From NCBI GenBank assembly GCA_948567375.1, contig OX419757.1:27094001-27158000 (forward strand): a DNA stretch of 64,000 nucleotides. Direction: 5' to 3'. Below are positions 20,597-32,136 of the stretch, one piece after another. Made by a program: the position numbers and the translations under genes. The DNA comes from Lunularia cruciata (Eukaryota > Streptophyta > Marchantiopsida > Lunulariales > Lunulariaceae). Under the pieces are notes generated by a model. The model was given only the letters and a program-made list of their open reading frames with translations, was not told the DNA's origin and searched no databases. How positions within the stretch are numbered: the first letter of the stretch is position 1; the number at the start of each line of letters is the position of its first letter.

Positions 20597-20753
20597 TCGG
20601 GCTAACAACAAAGCAATGTTGTGCAATTTTCCTTTGCCATTGAGAAGTCGTCGTGTAGGTGATCATGGGAAGGGAAATAGAGTTGAAGATGCGCTAGTGT
20701 GTAGAGGAGAAGTTGAGAGAGTGAAATTGAGAGACATTGAGAGAGCGGGAGAG

Positions 20754-23192
20754 ATGGGAGGAGGAAAGAAGAACTATGAATTTGCAGTGAGGAATCATGC
20801 AATTTGGAGGCTAGACGTGATTGCAAGAATCAAAGTCTTGAGCCGACTTCGGATTACATTCTTGGCATGGAACTGGAATGTCAGTTTTCCAAGTTTCATG
20901 ACTAAGATTATCAAGAGTAAGTGTCTCGATGGCCCCGAGGAAGAGGGGAAGAGAGGAATCTGGCTTGTTGGACAGAGTCAGATTGGAGATTAGTGCTTGA
21001 GAGAGAAGCAAGCACGGAGTAGGGTGCCACATTCTTGGGTAAGGGAGAAATAGCAGAAGAGACTCAAGAAGTGAGAGATGCTTTCTCTTTGAAGAGAACC
21101 AAAGAATGGGTATAAGGTTGAGAGTTACAAGGATCCAGTGAAGAGAGGGATCGTGAATGCTCTCATGGCGATCCTAAAGCCAAAGAGAACGACTAATGTG
21201 ATGAAACACCAAGCGGTTTTCTTCCATAAGTTTTTTGTAGGAGAACCAATTAATTGGGCGAGGTGCTTTCATGGAAGGACAAGACAGATGGTGTGGAATT
21301 TGTGGGATAAGTCACCTCCACACTACATTGTGCCGTTTGCAGCACACTTCTACCTTGGGTTGAATTTGCTCAACTTGGCGGAGTGAAATTGAATGGTGTC
21401 TCACTTCCATCCCAACTTGAGAAGAGCAGTCGATGTGGAGGAGTAGCAGTACATTCTTCAAATCCAAAGCACGGATGAGTACTACACGAAGACGGGTAAG
21501 AGTGTAGAGATAGAAGCGAGTACTCCGAAGTCAAAGAAGTGGAGTCTGCAAGGAGAAGCCAAAGACAAGCCAAGACTTTGGAAGACTAGGAGAGGAAACC
21601 CGAGGAGAGGCATGGTGGTGATCACATCAGAAGACAAAGACTCGAAAGGCGAAGCCAAGTGCAAGTCCAAAGACTCAAAACGCAAGGAAAAATTGGAGCT
21701 AATGCTGCAAAGTGGAGATACGAGTAGTGACAGTGATGAAGGTGGAGAAATGACATCGATACCAGCTATTGCGGAAGAAGAAGAAGACGTTTGGGTAGAG
21801 CTCAAAGAAGAAGATAATGCAAAGTTGGAGGACGAGATACTTGAGCCTGAGGAGAAGAAGTTTGTAATTCAAAGGGGAGTTTGTTCAAGATGCAAGGTGA
21901 AGTGTGAAGCGGGTCCAAGTAAGGCAAAGGAAGAAGCAAACACTAGCTCGGGAAGTGAGGTGTCAATTCCGATATGAAGACTGCAAAGGAGGAGGCGAGT
22001 ATCGGGTGAACAAGAAGTAAGGAAGGAAATTGCTATGCAGGAGGAAGTAGTTGCGAGCAATGGAGTGGAGTACTTGCAGGAGATCGTGTGTCCGTTGTTG
22101 GTGAAGTTGGAGCACAAGAAGAAGGAGATGCAGTCGACATGTCCGGAGGTAAAGACTATCTTGCAGGTATTATCAAGATTAGAAGAAGAGAACTTGGAGT
22201 TTAAGAAGAGTATAACCCAAGGTGAGGAAGAAAGGGAAGTACTAAGAAGGGAGGCAGTAGTGCAGAATCAAGTGATTGAAGACTTGAAGAGAGAAGTGAT
22301 GTATTGAGAGGAACTTGTTAAGAAGAGTGACATAGCAAGGGAAAGACAAGTAGCAGAGTATGAAGTCTTGAAGCAGCAATTTGCTGATTCTAGATTAGAA
22401 ATTATCCATGTTATGGCAAGGGTAGCAGCAAAGGAACAAGAACTCGATAGAGTGATGGAGAGTGTAGAAGAGAAGAAGCAACTCTGGCAAAGGGAGTTGC
22501 CAGTAAGATATAGAGAAGAGGAGAGGTTACGAGAGTTACTTCGTAATCAAGAGGAAAAGATTGAGCAAAAGGAGAAGGAGAAAGAAACGGTGAAAGCCGA
22601 GTTTGAGGCGGAATTGGCGATGTACAGAGAGGATTGGCTTGCAAATCGGGAACGTGAAAGGAAGATGAGATTGGAGCCATTGAAGGAGATTGTCCTCAGA
22701 ATGAACGCAATGCTAAGTAAAGAGGCCAGCATTCGGATTGAAGAGATGAGCTTGCACGAGTTGAAGTTGTTGGTGCAAGAGACAAGGAGGAGACAGGCGA
22801 AAGACACAAATTTGAACATGCTATTGATAAGTCTCAGAACTCATGAAGATAGGAAGATATTAGAAGTAGAAGATAATATTGTGATTAGACTAGACTTAGT
22901 GAAATTGGAAATAGATAAACTTCGGAAAGAGGTTAGAGCCAAACCTGAAGTAGATGAAGTAGGAGTGTAGATGTCTTTGGAGTTGCCAGTGGAGACAATA
23001 GAGAAGAGTGGGTTGAGAGATAAAGAGTTAGATAGATTACCCACTAGTGATATTTCAGATCAGGAAAGAGAATTGCTAGATTTGGTAGAAGATGTAGGAG
23101 ATGTGAAACCCGAGGACAGAGCAGTAGGAAGTACAGTTACTTCGGGTTCGGGTTTGAAAGTCAAGGAAGAAGTAGATATCGGATCGGATTAG
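20754..23192 (+). pseudogene. B2 coiled-coil protein (family B ORF, unknown function)
   Basis: A single frame of about 813 codons from the ATG at 20754 (MGGGKKN; same start in B3 at 48945) to TAG at 23190, with about five stops and local indels near 21000-21120. Layout: a helical N-terminal domain with AIWRLDVIARIKVLSRL, NGYKVESYKDPVKRGI, PHYIVPFAAHFYLGLNLL; an acidic Ser/Glu/Lys middle; a CxxC motif in VCSRCKVKCEAGPSK (about 21877); then ~300 residues of charged coiled coil (QFADSRLEIIHVMARVAAKE, HELKLLVQETRRR) and an acidic tail. It could be a Gag relative or a plant transposon-protein domain. No zinc knuckle or protease is present. The C element encodes a diverged version (40417-42759). 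Confidence 0.65.
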
Positions 23193-23309
23193 TAACCGAT
23201 TTGAGATTTGAATAAGCAAATATGAAGAGATGCATTGTCATTTTGGATCTGCAGGTTTGTAGAGGCATTAGGAAGAGGTGTATTAGGAAGATAACTGTCA
23301 ATTGTTTCA

Positions 23310-23320
23310 CTATTTAAGAG
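23310..23320 (+). promoter_or_regulatory. TATA-like box after the B2 ORF
   Basis: CTATTTAAGAG followed by TGGCATTCGCAG. Conserved in B1 (9739-9749) and, changed, in B3 (about 51440) and C (42877-42886). If B is an LTR this would be the main promoter at the U3/R border, about 670 bp from the LTR end. Confidence 0.45.
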
Positions 23321-23987
23321 TGGCATTCGCAGTCAGATGTTGTTCAGTGCTCATTATTTCTAAGAATAGATAAAGCAAAGTGCTATGAAGCAGTCCTCAT
23401 CGCTTAAGCTTGATTCCAAGTATCAACTTTGTGATTGTGTTTGTGAGTATGTGAAGAATTTTGAAGTGCAAGTCAGTGTGTTTGTTGGATGTTGGATTCC
23501 ATAGTCTTGATCTTCATTCTTTGTGTTTGATCTTGAGTGAAGTGCTATCAAAGCAATGCCTTGACAGATCTGAGAGGAATTGTAGTGTTGGTAGTAATCT
23601 ACATTTGTGAGTGCAGTGCGAGGTTGATGTGAAGCAATTTTGATCTAGGAAGTTGTGCCTTTAGTGGAGGGGTAGATCACAATTCTGAGGTGAAGTTGTT
23701 TTGTAGTGAAGTGCCGTTTTTGAGAGAGCTTGAATTGTCACACTCACGATTGTTTGGAAAGAATTGATGGAGTTGTGATTAAGGAGTGTTAATTTGTGAC
23801 AAGACTGTGAATCAGTGCTTGTTGCTCTCTTTTGGGTGTGGTTTCTACCTGAGAGACTAAAGAACAACTCAAGAAGAACTGAAATTTTTACTTTGCTTTG
23901 TATTTGGACATTTCTGACTCGTATCTCTACGGGAACGAACTTTACTTACCCGATCACCGCAAAAGTGATATTTGCCGAGTTGTCACA

Positions 23988-24033
23988 ATAGCCATCAGAG
24001 GTTCATCTTGAGTGAGAGATAGGCCAGCTCACA
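23988..24033 (+). repeat. 3' LTR of A2, right end
   Basis: ATAGC (right copy of the B2 target duplication) followed by the last 41 bp of the A LTR, ending CAGCTCACA. It completes the LTR begun at 19551. Confidence 0.92.
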
Positions 24034-26501
24034 GATCAAAGTGAATAGGCAAGGTAGACTCAATACCATATACAAGTTGAAATAGAGAATATTTGGTGGA
24101 AGTCTTCATGGTTGTCCTATACTTCCACAAAACTGCATGAAACCTCTTGTCCCAATGATGTTTAGCTCCCTCTATTTCTGCATCTTTGGCCAACATTATG
24201 CACAAGGTTGATTGGTTCTCTTTGCCAAGCCATTGAAATTTGGCTTATAGGATGTAGTTACTCTATGTGTGATAGAGAAATGTCATAGCATGGCTGTAGT
24301 GATGCTTCCTGTAAACTCTCCTCTATCAGAAACCAACTCCAAAGTGCACCCAAACAAACCTAGTGATAATGCGTTCATAGAGAAATCTCCCAACTTCATC
24401 TTCATTCTTGTCCCTTAATGGTCTAGAGTCAACCCACTTGGTAAGATAATCAATAACTACCACAATGTACCAATTGTTCCTTGGGGTTCTATTGAAAGGA
24501 CCTACAAAATCAATTCCCCACTTCTCAAAAGGTCCTAGCAATGGAATTGATCTCAATGGTGGAGTAGAAGTAGATTTTCTAGCAAAATCTTGACAACATG
24601 ACAAATTTTTGCGAATAATCAAGACAATCCTTGGAAATCCCTCTCTATTGGTAACTTGCATCTAAAATCTTGAAAGTAGTCACCTTTCTTGCAAAGTGTC
24701 CTCCACACACTAAACCTTCATGAAACTCCTTTATGAGTAGGATAGACTCTTCCTTACCCACTGCTCTTTGAAGTAGACCATCTACTCCTTGGTGAAAAAG
24801 AACATCCTCCACCATTGTGTAAGGTCTAGATCTTGCTGCAAGGGCCTTCCTCTCCCTAGCATGCATCCCTTTTGGATAGTTACCTCTTGTCACAAAATCC
24901 ACAATCTCCTTGTACTCCATTGGAGCCTCTTGAGTGACTACGATTGTCATGAGCTCCTCATCCAGGAAGGAATCATCCAATGGCTCATCTCAATCATGAT
25001 CATAGGTCCTAGATAACAAATCAGCATTTGCATGTTTCTTTCCTGGCCTATCCTCAATGGTATAGTCATACTCAGACAAGAGTATCATCCACCTTGCTAG
25101 TCTTCCATCAACATTAGGCTTGTTGAAGATGTACTTCAAGGCCTTGTGATATGTGACAATGGTGGCTTCCCCTCCAATCAAGAAGTGTCTAAACTTCTTG
25201 AGACCAAAGATCACTACCAACCTTTCTCTCTCCTTGACAAAGTAGTTCTTTTCTGCTGAAACCATTTGCCTACTAGCATAAGCTATGGGATGATCATACC
25301 CAAGAGTGCATCCTATAGCAACATTGGAAGCATCAGTGTAGAGGATGAAAGGCTTACTCCAATCATGTTAAGCAAGAATTGGAGCTACAACAAGGGATTG
25401 CTTGAGCTCCTCAAAAGCTTTGAGAGCCTCCTTGTCCTCCAAAATCACCATGTAATCTACACCCTTCTTCACATAGATAATCAATGCATAAGACTTGTTG
25501 GAAAATGAGAAGATGAACCTACTATAGTACCCAACCATCCCCAAGAATTGGCGTAACTTTGTCAAGCTTGAAGGAAATGGAAGGTCTGAGATTTTCCTCA
25601 CCTTCTCAAGATCAACTTCTATCCATCCTTGGAGATGATGTGCCCCAAAAGTAGACCTTCTTCACATCCAAAAATGCACTTCTCTTGATTGAGTGATGCA
25701 TTTTCCTCATCCAAGCATTGCAAGACCTTAATTAGGTGCTCAAAATACTCCTCCTTGCTCCCATAGACATAAAAGTCATCAATGAAGTCTCTCACAAATT
25801 TCCCAATGAAAGGTTCAAATATTCTTGTTCATGAACTGTTGGTATGTGGCTGGAGCATTGCAAAGCCCAAAACTATACCTCTCGAAAGCATGATCTCGAA
25901 AGCATAAGTTCCCAAAAGTGTGGTGAATGTGGTGAGTTGTCTATGCTATAGTGCAATCTTGATTTGGTTATATCTACTATAACCATCTCCAAAACTATAC
26001 CTCTCATGACTTGCAACCTCCTCTAAGATCTCATCAATGAATGGCAATGGGTAGTAGTCCTTCTTGGTAATAGCGTTGAGATTCTTGTAATCCACACATA
26101 CTCAAAAGCTTGCCATTCTTCTTCTTCACAATCACAATTAGAGACACCCATTCTGAATTCTCCATCTCAAAGATAAATCTGGCCTCCTTGAGCTTATCAA
26201 TCTCCTCCTTCACAACCAAAAATATTGGTGGGCCAAGTTGATGTTGCTTTTGGTGGATTGCTCTTGCATGTGACTCTACCTCTATCTTGTGCTCCTCCAA
26301 GGTGACTTCTCTTAGATCCTTGTAACTAAAAGCAAACACATGGATGAACTTGCGGAAAATCTCCTCAAATCTCACCTTCTCCTCCTTGGTAACATTTGGG
26401 CCATACTTGAGGGTAGATAACCTCCTCTCTATCTCCTCAAGTGTCAATGGTGACTTATTTGGGTCCTTCAAAACTTCAAGCTTAGGTGAACCATAGCACA
26501 C
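24034..26501 (-). pseudogene. pol: A3 reverse transcriptase, RNase H and integrase
   Basis: Minus-strand polymerase of A3, read from 26501 down to 24034. Reverse transcriptase wording matches A2, with the FIDDF box near 25770-25790 and stops or frameshifts around 25600-26030. RNase H includes EKNYFVKERERLVVIFGLKKF (about 25200). Integrase includes GGHFARKVTTFKILDA (about 24690) and GIDFVGPFNRTPRNNWYIVV (about 24510), breaking near 24330. It continues at 14382 on the far side of A2. Less decayed than A0. Confidence 0.88.
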
Positions 26502-28469
26502 AAGGGATACACATCTAAATCAGATTTAGATTCATCCTCCCTTGTGGAAGTCTCCTCCTCCATGCTTGTGTCCACACTTGAAGCTCCTTCTTCAAAATTT
26601 GATTCCCAATAATCAGAAGATGGTGTATCTAAATGTGAAGTGTTGGTGCTATTAGTCTCAGGAACTGTAACTCTATGGTTTGATGGCCCAATCCTCAAGT
26701 ACCCTTTGTGCCATCGATCAGTTGTGCATGCTGCTCTCAACCATGGCCTCCCAAGAAGTAAGTCATAGCTTGAATCTTTTAAGACTTAGAAAGTCATGAG
26801 ATTTTGAACTCCCATAACTGAAACTACCACTTTATCCATCATCCGTACTGGTCAAACTTGTTGTTTGTTTGCCATGCTCACCACAAATGTTAAAGGTTTG
26901 GATGGTATCATACCCAACTTCTTCATCAACCTTTCTGACATGGCATTCATTGCTGATCCTCCATCAACCAATGCATCCTTGATGTTGTGACCATTCATTC
27001 TCACATCAATCTTGGAGGCATATTCACAAGCTTCCCATGGTGTTGGCTTGGCATCTACCACCCCCATTGATACTTGAGCTTTTGCCTTCTTCTTCCTCTT
27101 GCTCCTTGTAGTACTCAAACCACCTCTAAGCTCCTTTTTCAAAGTGGGATTCAAAGCAATCAGTTGGCTCACTTTGATGTTAGCCTTGTGACTACCAACA
27201 TCCTCCAACAAATTGTAGTTCCATTTTTGCTTTGAGATCAAGAAGTCCTCAATCCGCAACTTCTTTCTTGGAGTCTTTGTTGTTGATGGTGTTGAGGTGC
27301 AAATGCTCCTAGTAGATGTAGGTGTATCTTTGCTAGGAGTAAATCCTTGAGAAGAGTGCACATCCTCTGCAAAACGAGCTCTCTTCTTCTCTTATGCCAA
27401 AAGCTCCAAATTAAGATCCTTGGAGTTTGAGCACTCTCCCTTCTTAAACTTGCTCTCAACCACATCTATAGATGTTATCCCCTTACCTTTGTTTTTATTA
27501 GGAGCCACTTGGGTTTCACTACCTCCCTCTTTCCCTTTATTGGCTCCCTCATAACTCCTTCCTCCATGGTAAGTGGAATTTGGGCAATTCCTTTGGATAT
27601 GGCCTCTTCCTCCACAACCAAAACAATTTCTATCATTGAAATTGTTGGTTGGTTGGCCTCTTCTATATGGATAGTTTCCATAACTCCTAGGTTCTCTCCC
27701 TACATTTTGATCCACCTCTCTCTCTTCTCCCATAGTTGCATCACATTGATCATGAGATCTGCAAGTTGTTATGTGATGGTTTGAAGTGGATCCTTTGGTG
27801 GAGGTGCAAGAATTGGAGAAACTACTACTTGTGGTGCAACCTTTGCATCCAAAGTGTCAGAAGTTTCACCATACTTGTAGTCTTGAGGAGGATACACAAC
27901 CTCCTTTGCCACCAAATCACTCTCATCCCCTTCCAAACACTCCTCCATACGAATTGTGATCTTGATAGCTTCAACCTTGGAAGAAGGTTTCTCATATCTC
28001 ACCTTGCTTCTGATTTTTGGTCTCAATCCTCCCACAAAATTCTTGGTGAGCATAGCTCCTATGCCAATCATAATAGTCTCTACATCATCTCCACCTTTCC
28101 TCAATATTATGCAAAATCTGGACTCTAACTTTTCCACTCTTCCACATAGACTCTTACTTTCTCTCCATCTCCTTGCTTGAGAAATGTAACTTCTTTCATC
28201 AATCTCTCATAACTCTCATCTAGAAGGAATTTCTCAATGAGTGCTGAAGTCAAACTCTCCCAAGACTCTTCTTGCCCATCTTTCCTCTCTCTCTCTTGGT
28301 ATTTTGACTCATACCATGTAAGTGATGTATCCTCAAAGAAATCTGGTAATAATGAGGCCCACTCATTCTTCCTCCTCTCATTGTTTCCTATACAAGCTCT
28401 CTTGAAGTCTCTCACAAAGGCCTCCACATCTTCTCCATCCTTGCCAAAGAAAATCAGAAATTTCCCCAT
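26502..28469 (-). pseudogene. gag: A3 gag and protease
   Basis: Gag starts at ATG 28467-28469 (MGKFLIFFGKDGEDVEAFVR). It contains a single zinc knuckle CFGCGGRGHIQRNC (about 27595-27640), basic Arg/Lys-rich stretches, and the protease motif ALVDGGSAMNAMSERLMKK (about 26950). The acidic linker follows at 26540-26740. Frames change near 28120, 27390 and 26850. This is the only A copy in the window in which gag and protease are both present. Gag coats element RNA; the knuckle binds nucleic acid. Confidence 0.88.
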
Positions 28470-28754
28470 CTTAACCTCTGACTATCTTTCTTTTCTCTTA
28501 ATTTTCTTTCTCTTTTTTCTTTTTTCTCACTCTATAACTAATAGAGTATGTACATGACTAACACCATTTGAGAGTAATCCACCTTAGGGAACACAACATG
28601 TTGGGCTTGCTCCAAGATTTCTATAGCAACATCAAATCCTAGAGTGCATATTAATTGAACTCTCATGGAAAGTTTATCCATAAATCGAAAGATTATCTCC
28701 ATCACTTATCTTGAGAACTAGCTAATGAAGGTGGTAGTATTTTTGTAGTTGTAC

Positions 28755-29455
28755 TATAACACCCATTTGTGCATGTATGTGGTATTGTGATATTTAGCTT
28801 GGTATTACAAGTACTTGAGAGATTTTATTTATATAGAGATAAAGGATGGTTCTACAGTTGTCATGATTAGCTAAAGTTAGTCATACCTAAGATAGATGGG
28901 ACCTTACTTTAGAGGAAATGGAAAAGATGAGCACCACTATTTTGGATTCTAGTGTGTTGACTTGGTATTATTCCTAGGTGTTTAGCTTTGAGGAAAGAGT
29001 TGAGAACTCTTGGGCCCGCAAGCCTTTTTGTTTTGGATTCTTCTATAGTCCAAGGATAGCCCATGTGAAGGAATCCTTGACTTAGTGGTTGGATCAAGAT
29101 AAGATCACATGCTTAGTGGAATATGCCCATGTGAATGGATATTCCTTTCTAATTTTTGACTTTACTTGACTTTTAGTCCAGTAACTTGAGTTACTATAGT
29201 AATTAGTAACTTTAGTGCGGAACTATTGCACAAGTATATAAACAAGGGGTGAGGAGGTACTTATCATTCTCTTTCTCTGGGTTCTTGCAAGTATCTCTCT
29301 CTCATTGAGTTCTCTAGTGAGCAATGTCTTGAGTCTTGGAGTGTTAGCCTTGGAAGAGTATGATGGAGTTGGGGTTCCTTGCCTTCTTAGTCCATGGTGC
29401 ACTACCATAATAGCCATCAGAGGTTCATCTTGAGTGAGAGACAGGCCGGCTCACA
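28755..29455 (+). repeat. Solo family A LTR in A3
   Basis: A complete plus-orientation LTR (TATAACACCC, first G mutated, to GGCTCACA) between GTAC (28751-28754) and GTAT (29456-29459). This is a 4-bp target duplication with one change. It separates A3's extra ORF from the sequence leading to gag. Confidence 0.92.
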
Positions 29456-30010
29456 GTATTGAGACTCTCTCCAAGATCCTTCACCAAAGTCTCCAAAAGT
29501 GCTTTTACTCCACTACACTTTTTGGAAGTCCTTCAACTCCACAAACCTCACACAACTCCTTGGTCTTAGATCTTCTACCTCCCAATCTTGGTGAAGAAGG
29601 TCCAACATGCAAACCAAAATCAAGTAATCATCTCCTTTCTCTCAATCTCTTGCTCTCAAAGGTCAATCAACATGAACTTGCCTTATGTCCCTTCTTTCCA
29701 CATAGAAAGCACTTAGACTCACTCTTTCCTCTCAACACTCTCTTCAAATTCTATTCTAAACTCTCTTTTCCTCAAATCCACCCCTAAAATCACCTCAAAC
29801 AGTTGGAGAACCTTTCATAGTCTCAATTTCCACTCTTGATGACCCTCCATATTCCCAAGATGAATCTAAAAATTCAAATATACTTTTTGTTGCTCTCAAA
29901 CTCTTCATGCATGAGATCTCAACTCTATAGAATTGACCCTTCCTCACAATGTCACTCAAATCTCTCAACAAGTATATCATAGTCCCCTGAAATTTTGCAC
30001 ACCTGATCAC
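29456..30010 (-). pseudogene. A3 extra ORF (zinc-knuckle protein)
   Basis: Reverse complement of the family A extra ORF (compare 33954-34390). Recognisable parts are the LLETLVKDLGESL-like end beside the LTR, the second Cys/His cluster, and VRKGQFYRVEISC upstream. It is heavily frameshifted and its last codons lie left of the solo LTR (about 28725-28750). Confidence 0.65.
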
Positions 30011-30406
30011 AACTCCAGGGTGTCTCTCCTTGAAAAATTTTGGATCCTTTCATCAAGCCATTTGGCTTAGACTCCTTTCTATTCATCACATATATTTCAG
30101 ATTTGGTCTAAACCCCCCCCCCCCCCCCTTTACTTTAAAAACTCATAACTCTTTGTGCAAGAATGATCTATCTCTAATTTTTGTGCCAACAGGTAGGATA
30201 CAATGCATTGAATTTTCTTGAGAATTTTCAAGACAACCCATAAAAAGTTGAAGAAATGGCAGACCCTGTATAATTTTCTAGAGAGCATGTAGTTGCGGGA
30301 GCCGTTTACCCTATCAACTTTCAAAAATTCTAGCCCAATGTGCATAATAAATCTCACAATAATTTCAAGTATTCTTACTGAAAGATAACCCAAGCTATCA
30401 TGTGTA
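30011..30406 (-). other. A3 leader, with a run of 16 C
   Basis: Reverse of the family A leader (compare 33420-33850), ending abruptly at about 30406 where M2 begins. A homopolymer of 16 C at 30113-30128 replaces a run of only five or six G on the element strand in A2 and A4. No gene. Confidence 0.75.
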
Positions 30407-31351
30407 ATCGCAATCGCAACCGCAATCGCAATCTGCAACACCAAGTACCCCACCAAGTATAGCTACCAAGTATTGATATGAGTTTGATTTGAGTTGTAAA
30501 CGATCGTTTACATCAAAGAAGTGACTTAGGGGGAAATAGGGTGCAGGAACTACCAATGTTGGTGGTATCTCCAAGCTCGGTGGATTGTGATGTCTTGATC
30601 AAGTAGTTCAGATTTCCTTGAGAGAGTGTGTGTACGGAAGCGCTGGCAAAATTTGGAGCCAAGGAAGAAGCAATTTTCAAGTAGTTGTGATTTTGAGCTT
30701 AAGACCAATTTGTTGCAAGTTGAGCTTAGAAACCAAAATTGAATGTGGAGTTGGGAGCAGATCCTCACAAATTGAAGATTGGACAAAACCCATTTTTCCA
30801 ATTTGGCTCAAGTGAAGAGTTAGTAGAGGATTTAGTGGTCAGCCACTTTCAAGGATTTACTTCATATTTATGTTAAATTTACGTCAGATTTTATGTCAGA
30901 TTTTATGAAGGAGTTACGTCAGATTTTGGCGAGAAGAACTTTGATCTGATCCTTGGTGATCCTTGTAGCTCAAGAAGTAGATAGGCACTCTAATTATATC
31001 AAATGCCAAATGGTGGCGGAGTCAGTGCCGTGGTGATTTATGAGATGGAGGGTTGTTGCTTAGCATTGTTATGATTGGACCCCCTCCATCCTTTGCTTCC
31101 TATTTGTGCATCATGTTTGTGTGAGGTGCCCTGAATATGAGCATTGGTGCTCTGGTGTGCTCCCGGAAGTGAGGCCGGAGTGATGACCACTAAGACTATC
31201 TTTGTTTCTCTCCGGTGAGGTAGGAAGTGATGACCTCTAGACCATGAGAATGTGTGTTGTGATGGCAGGTTATAGGTCGCCCTTGCCCCTAGTGTAGTTA
31301 TCTCAATTACAATTACATTAGTGGATAGTGTTTCGTTAGTTTTAGCACTTT
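30407..31351 (+). other. M2 5' non-coding region (probable LTR and leader)
   Basis: No gene. CAAGTATTGAT...TTTGATTTGAGTTGTAAA at about 30468-30503 matches the 3' region of M1 and M2 (about 57079), as expected for an LTR. A perfect 42-bp inverted repeat joins 30418-30459 to 31416-31457. A typical primer-binding site was not identified. Confidence 0.5.
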
Positions 31352-31440
31352 GTGGTGCTTGGTTGGTGTTGGCACTTGGTGGTGCTTGGTTATTGTTGGC
31401 ACTTGGTGGTGTTGGTACTTGGTGGGGTACTTGGTGTTGC
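31346..31440 (+). repeat. GT-rich minisatellite in the M2 leader
   Basis: Irregular repeats of a core like GGCACTTGGTGGTGCTTGGT, roughly four copies, just before gag. Likely local slippage. Confidence 0.6.
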
Positions 31441-32136
31441 AGATTGCGATTGCGGTTACTTTGTCACAACGGAGTCCTTTGGGGATTCCAAAGGAGATAG
31501 CCCTGCAATATGCAATGGGTTTACTCAAAGTGGTACTCGGTATCAGCCTGTATCTCAGGTCACAATGAGAGACGAGATTGACTCTGAGTTGAAGTTTGAC
31601 ATAGGAGCTGATTTAGTTGAGAGTGCACTTGGTGTGTATACACCGTTGTTGTGGGACATGGACAAGATTTATGGGGCCTCTATAGGCTCTAGGCCTTACC
31701 CTGGTATAATGGGTACCATTGAGTTGGATGACTTCATCCAGGAGTTTGATAGTTGGTATGATCTACAATAGATGCGGAACCCGACTTTGTTCACACCCTT
31801 CATGGCATAGAAGGGGTTGTTTCAGCATATGGAGGGTCCACATATGGATGACTACCATGAGTTTAGGAGAGCTCATTTGGAGGAGATTGAGTTATGGAGA
31901 CAATATTGATCTCCAAACAATGTCTCTATCACTTCAAGTTTGGTGGCCAAGAGTAGATTGGCTGTACCTACAAGTTCTAGCTCAAGTAGTCTTGGTGGAG
32001 CTAGTGGAGGTGCACTAGCAGGAGATATTTTTACCACAAATGGAGGTACCGTAGTAGGAGATGGTGTGGTACTGGGGTTTAACTCCATGGTGGAGTTCTT
32101 CTTGTGTTTGAGGCAGAACTACCAAGGAGTGCAGAA
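31352..32136 (+). pseudogene. gag: M2 gag, N-terminal half
   Basis: Contains MRDEIDSELKFDIGADLVES and TIELDDFIQEFDSWYDLQ, with stops at 31769 and 31808 and a frameshift into a Ser/Gly-rich stretch ending FFLCLRQNYQGVQ at 32136. There A4 interrupts; the protein resumes at 39162. This is the N-terminal region missing from M1, so the two copies together cover gag. Confidence 0.75.

Larger units (their letters stand above)
20203..23987 (+). mobile_element. B2: complete 3.8-kb family B unit (giant solo-LTR-like)
   Basis: The unit starts TATGGTGCCCACATTTG (TGTGGTACCCACATTTT in the C copy at 39854) and ends GCCGAGTTGTCACA. It is flanked by a perfect 5-bp duplication ATAGC (20198-20202 and 23988-23992) within an A LTR, so the ends are certain. 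I see no copy of either end inside. TG...CA ends, a 5-bp TSD and no internal repeat are the signature of a solo LTR. It contains a TATA box near each end of an 813-codon frame, plus ~670 bp of non-coding sequence after the second one. Confidence 0.85.
14383..24033 (+). mobile_element. A2: Athila-like element inserted in A3
   Basis: The 5' LTR is truncated (14383-14626) and the 3' LTR complete but interrupted (19551-20202 and 23988-24033). In between are primer-binding site, leader, extra ORF, protease, reverse transcriptase, RNase H and integrase. Gag is deleted at about 16098. The sequence right of 24033 (GATCAAAGTG) is integrase of A3 in the opposite direction, so A2 landed in A3 and later lost its left end together with a little of A3. 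Confidence 0.88.

Noticed and set aside
29434-29787. Plus-strand frame over the end of the solo LTR and A3.
   Set aside because: It is antisense to the extra ORF of A3 and crosses the LTR boundary.
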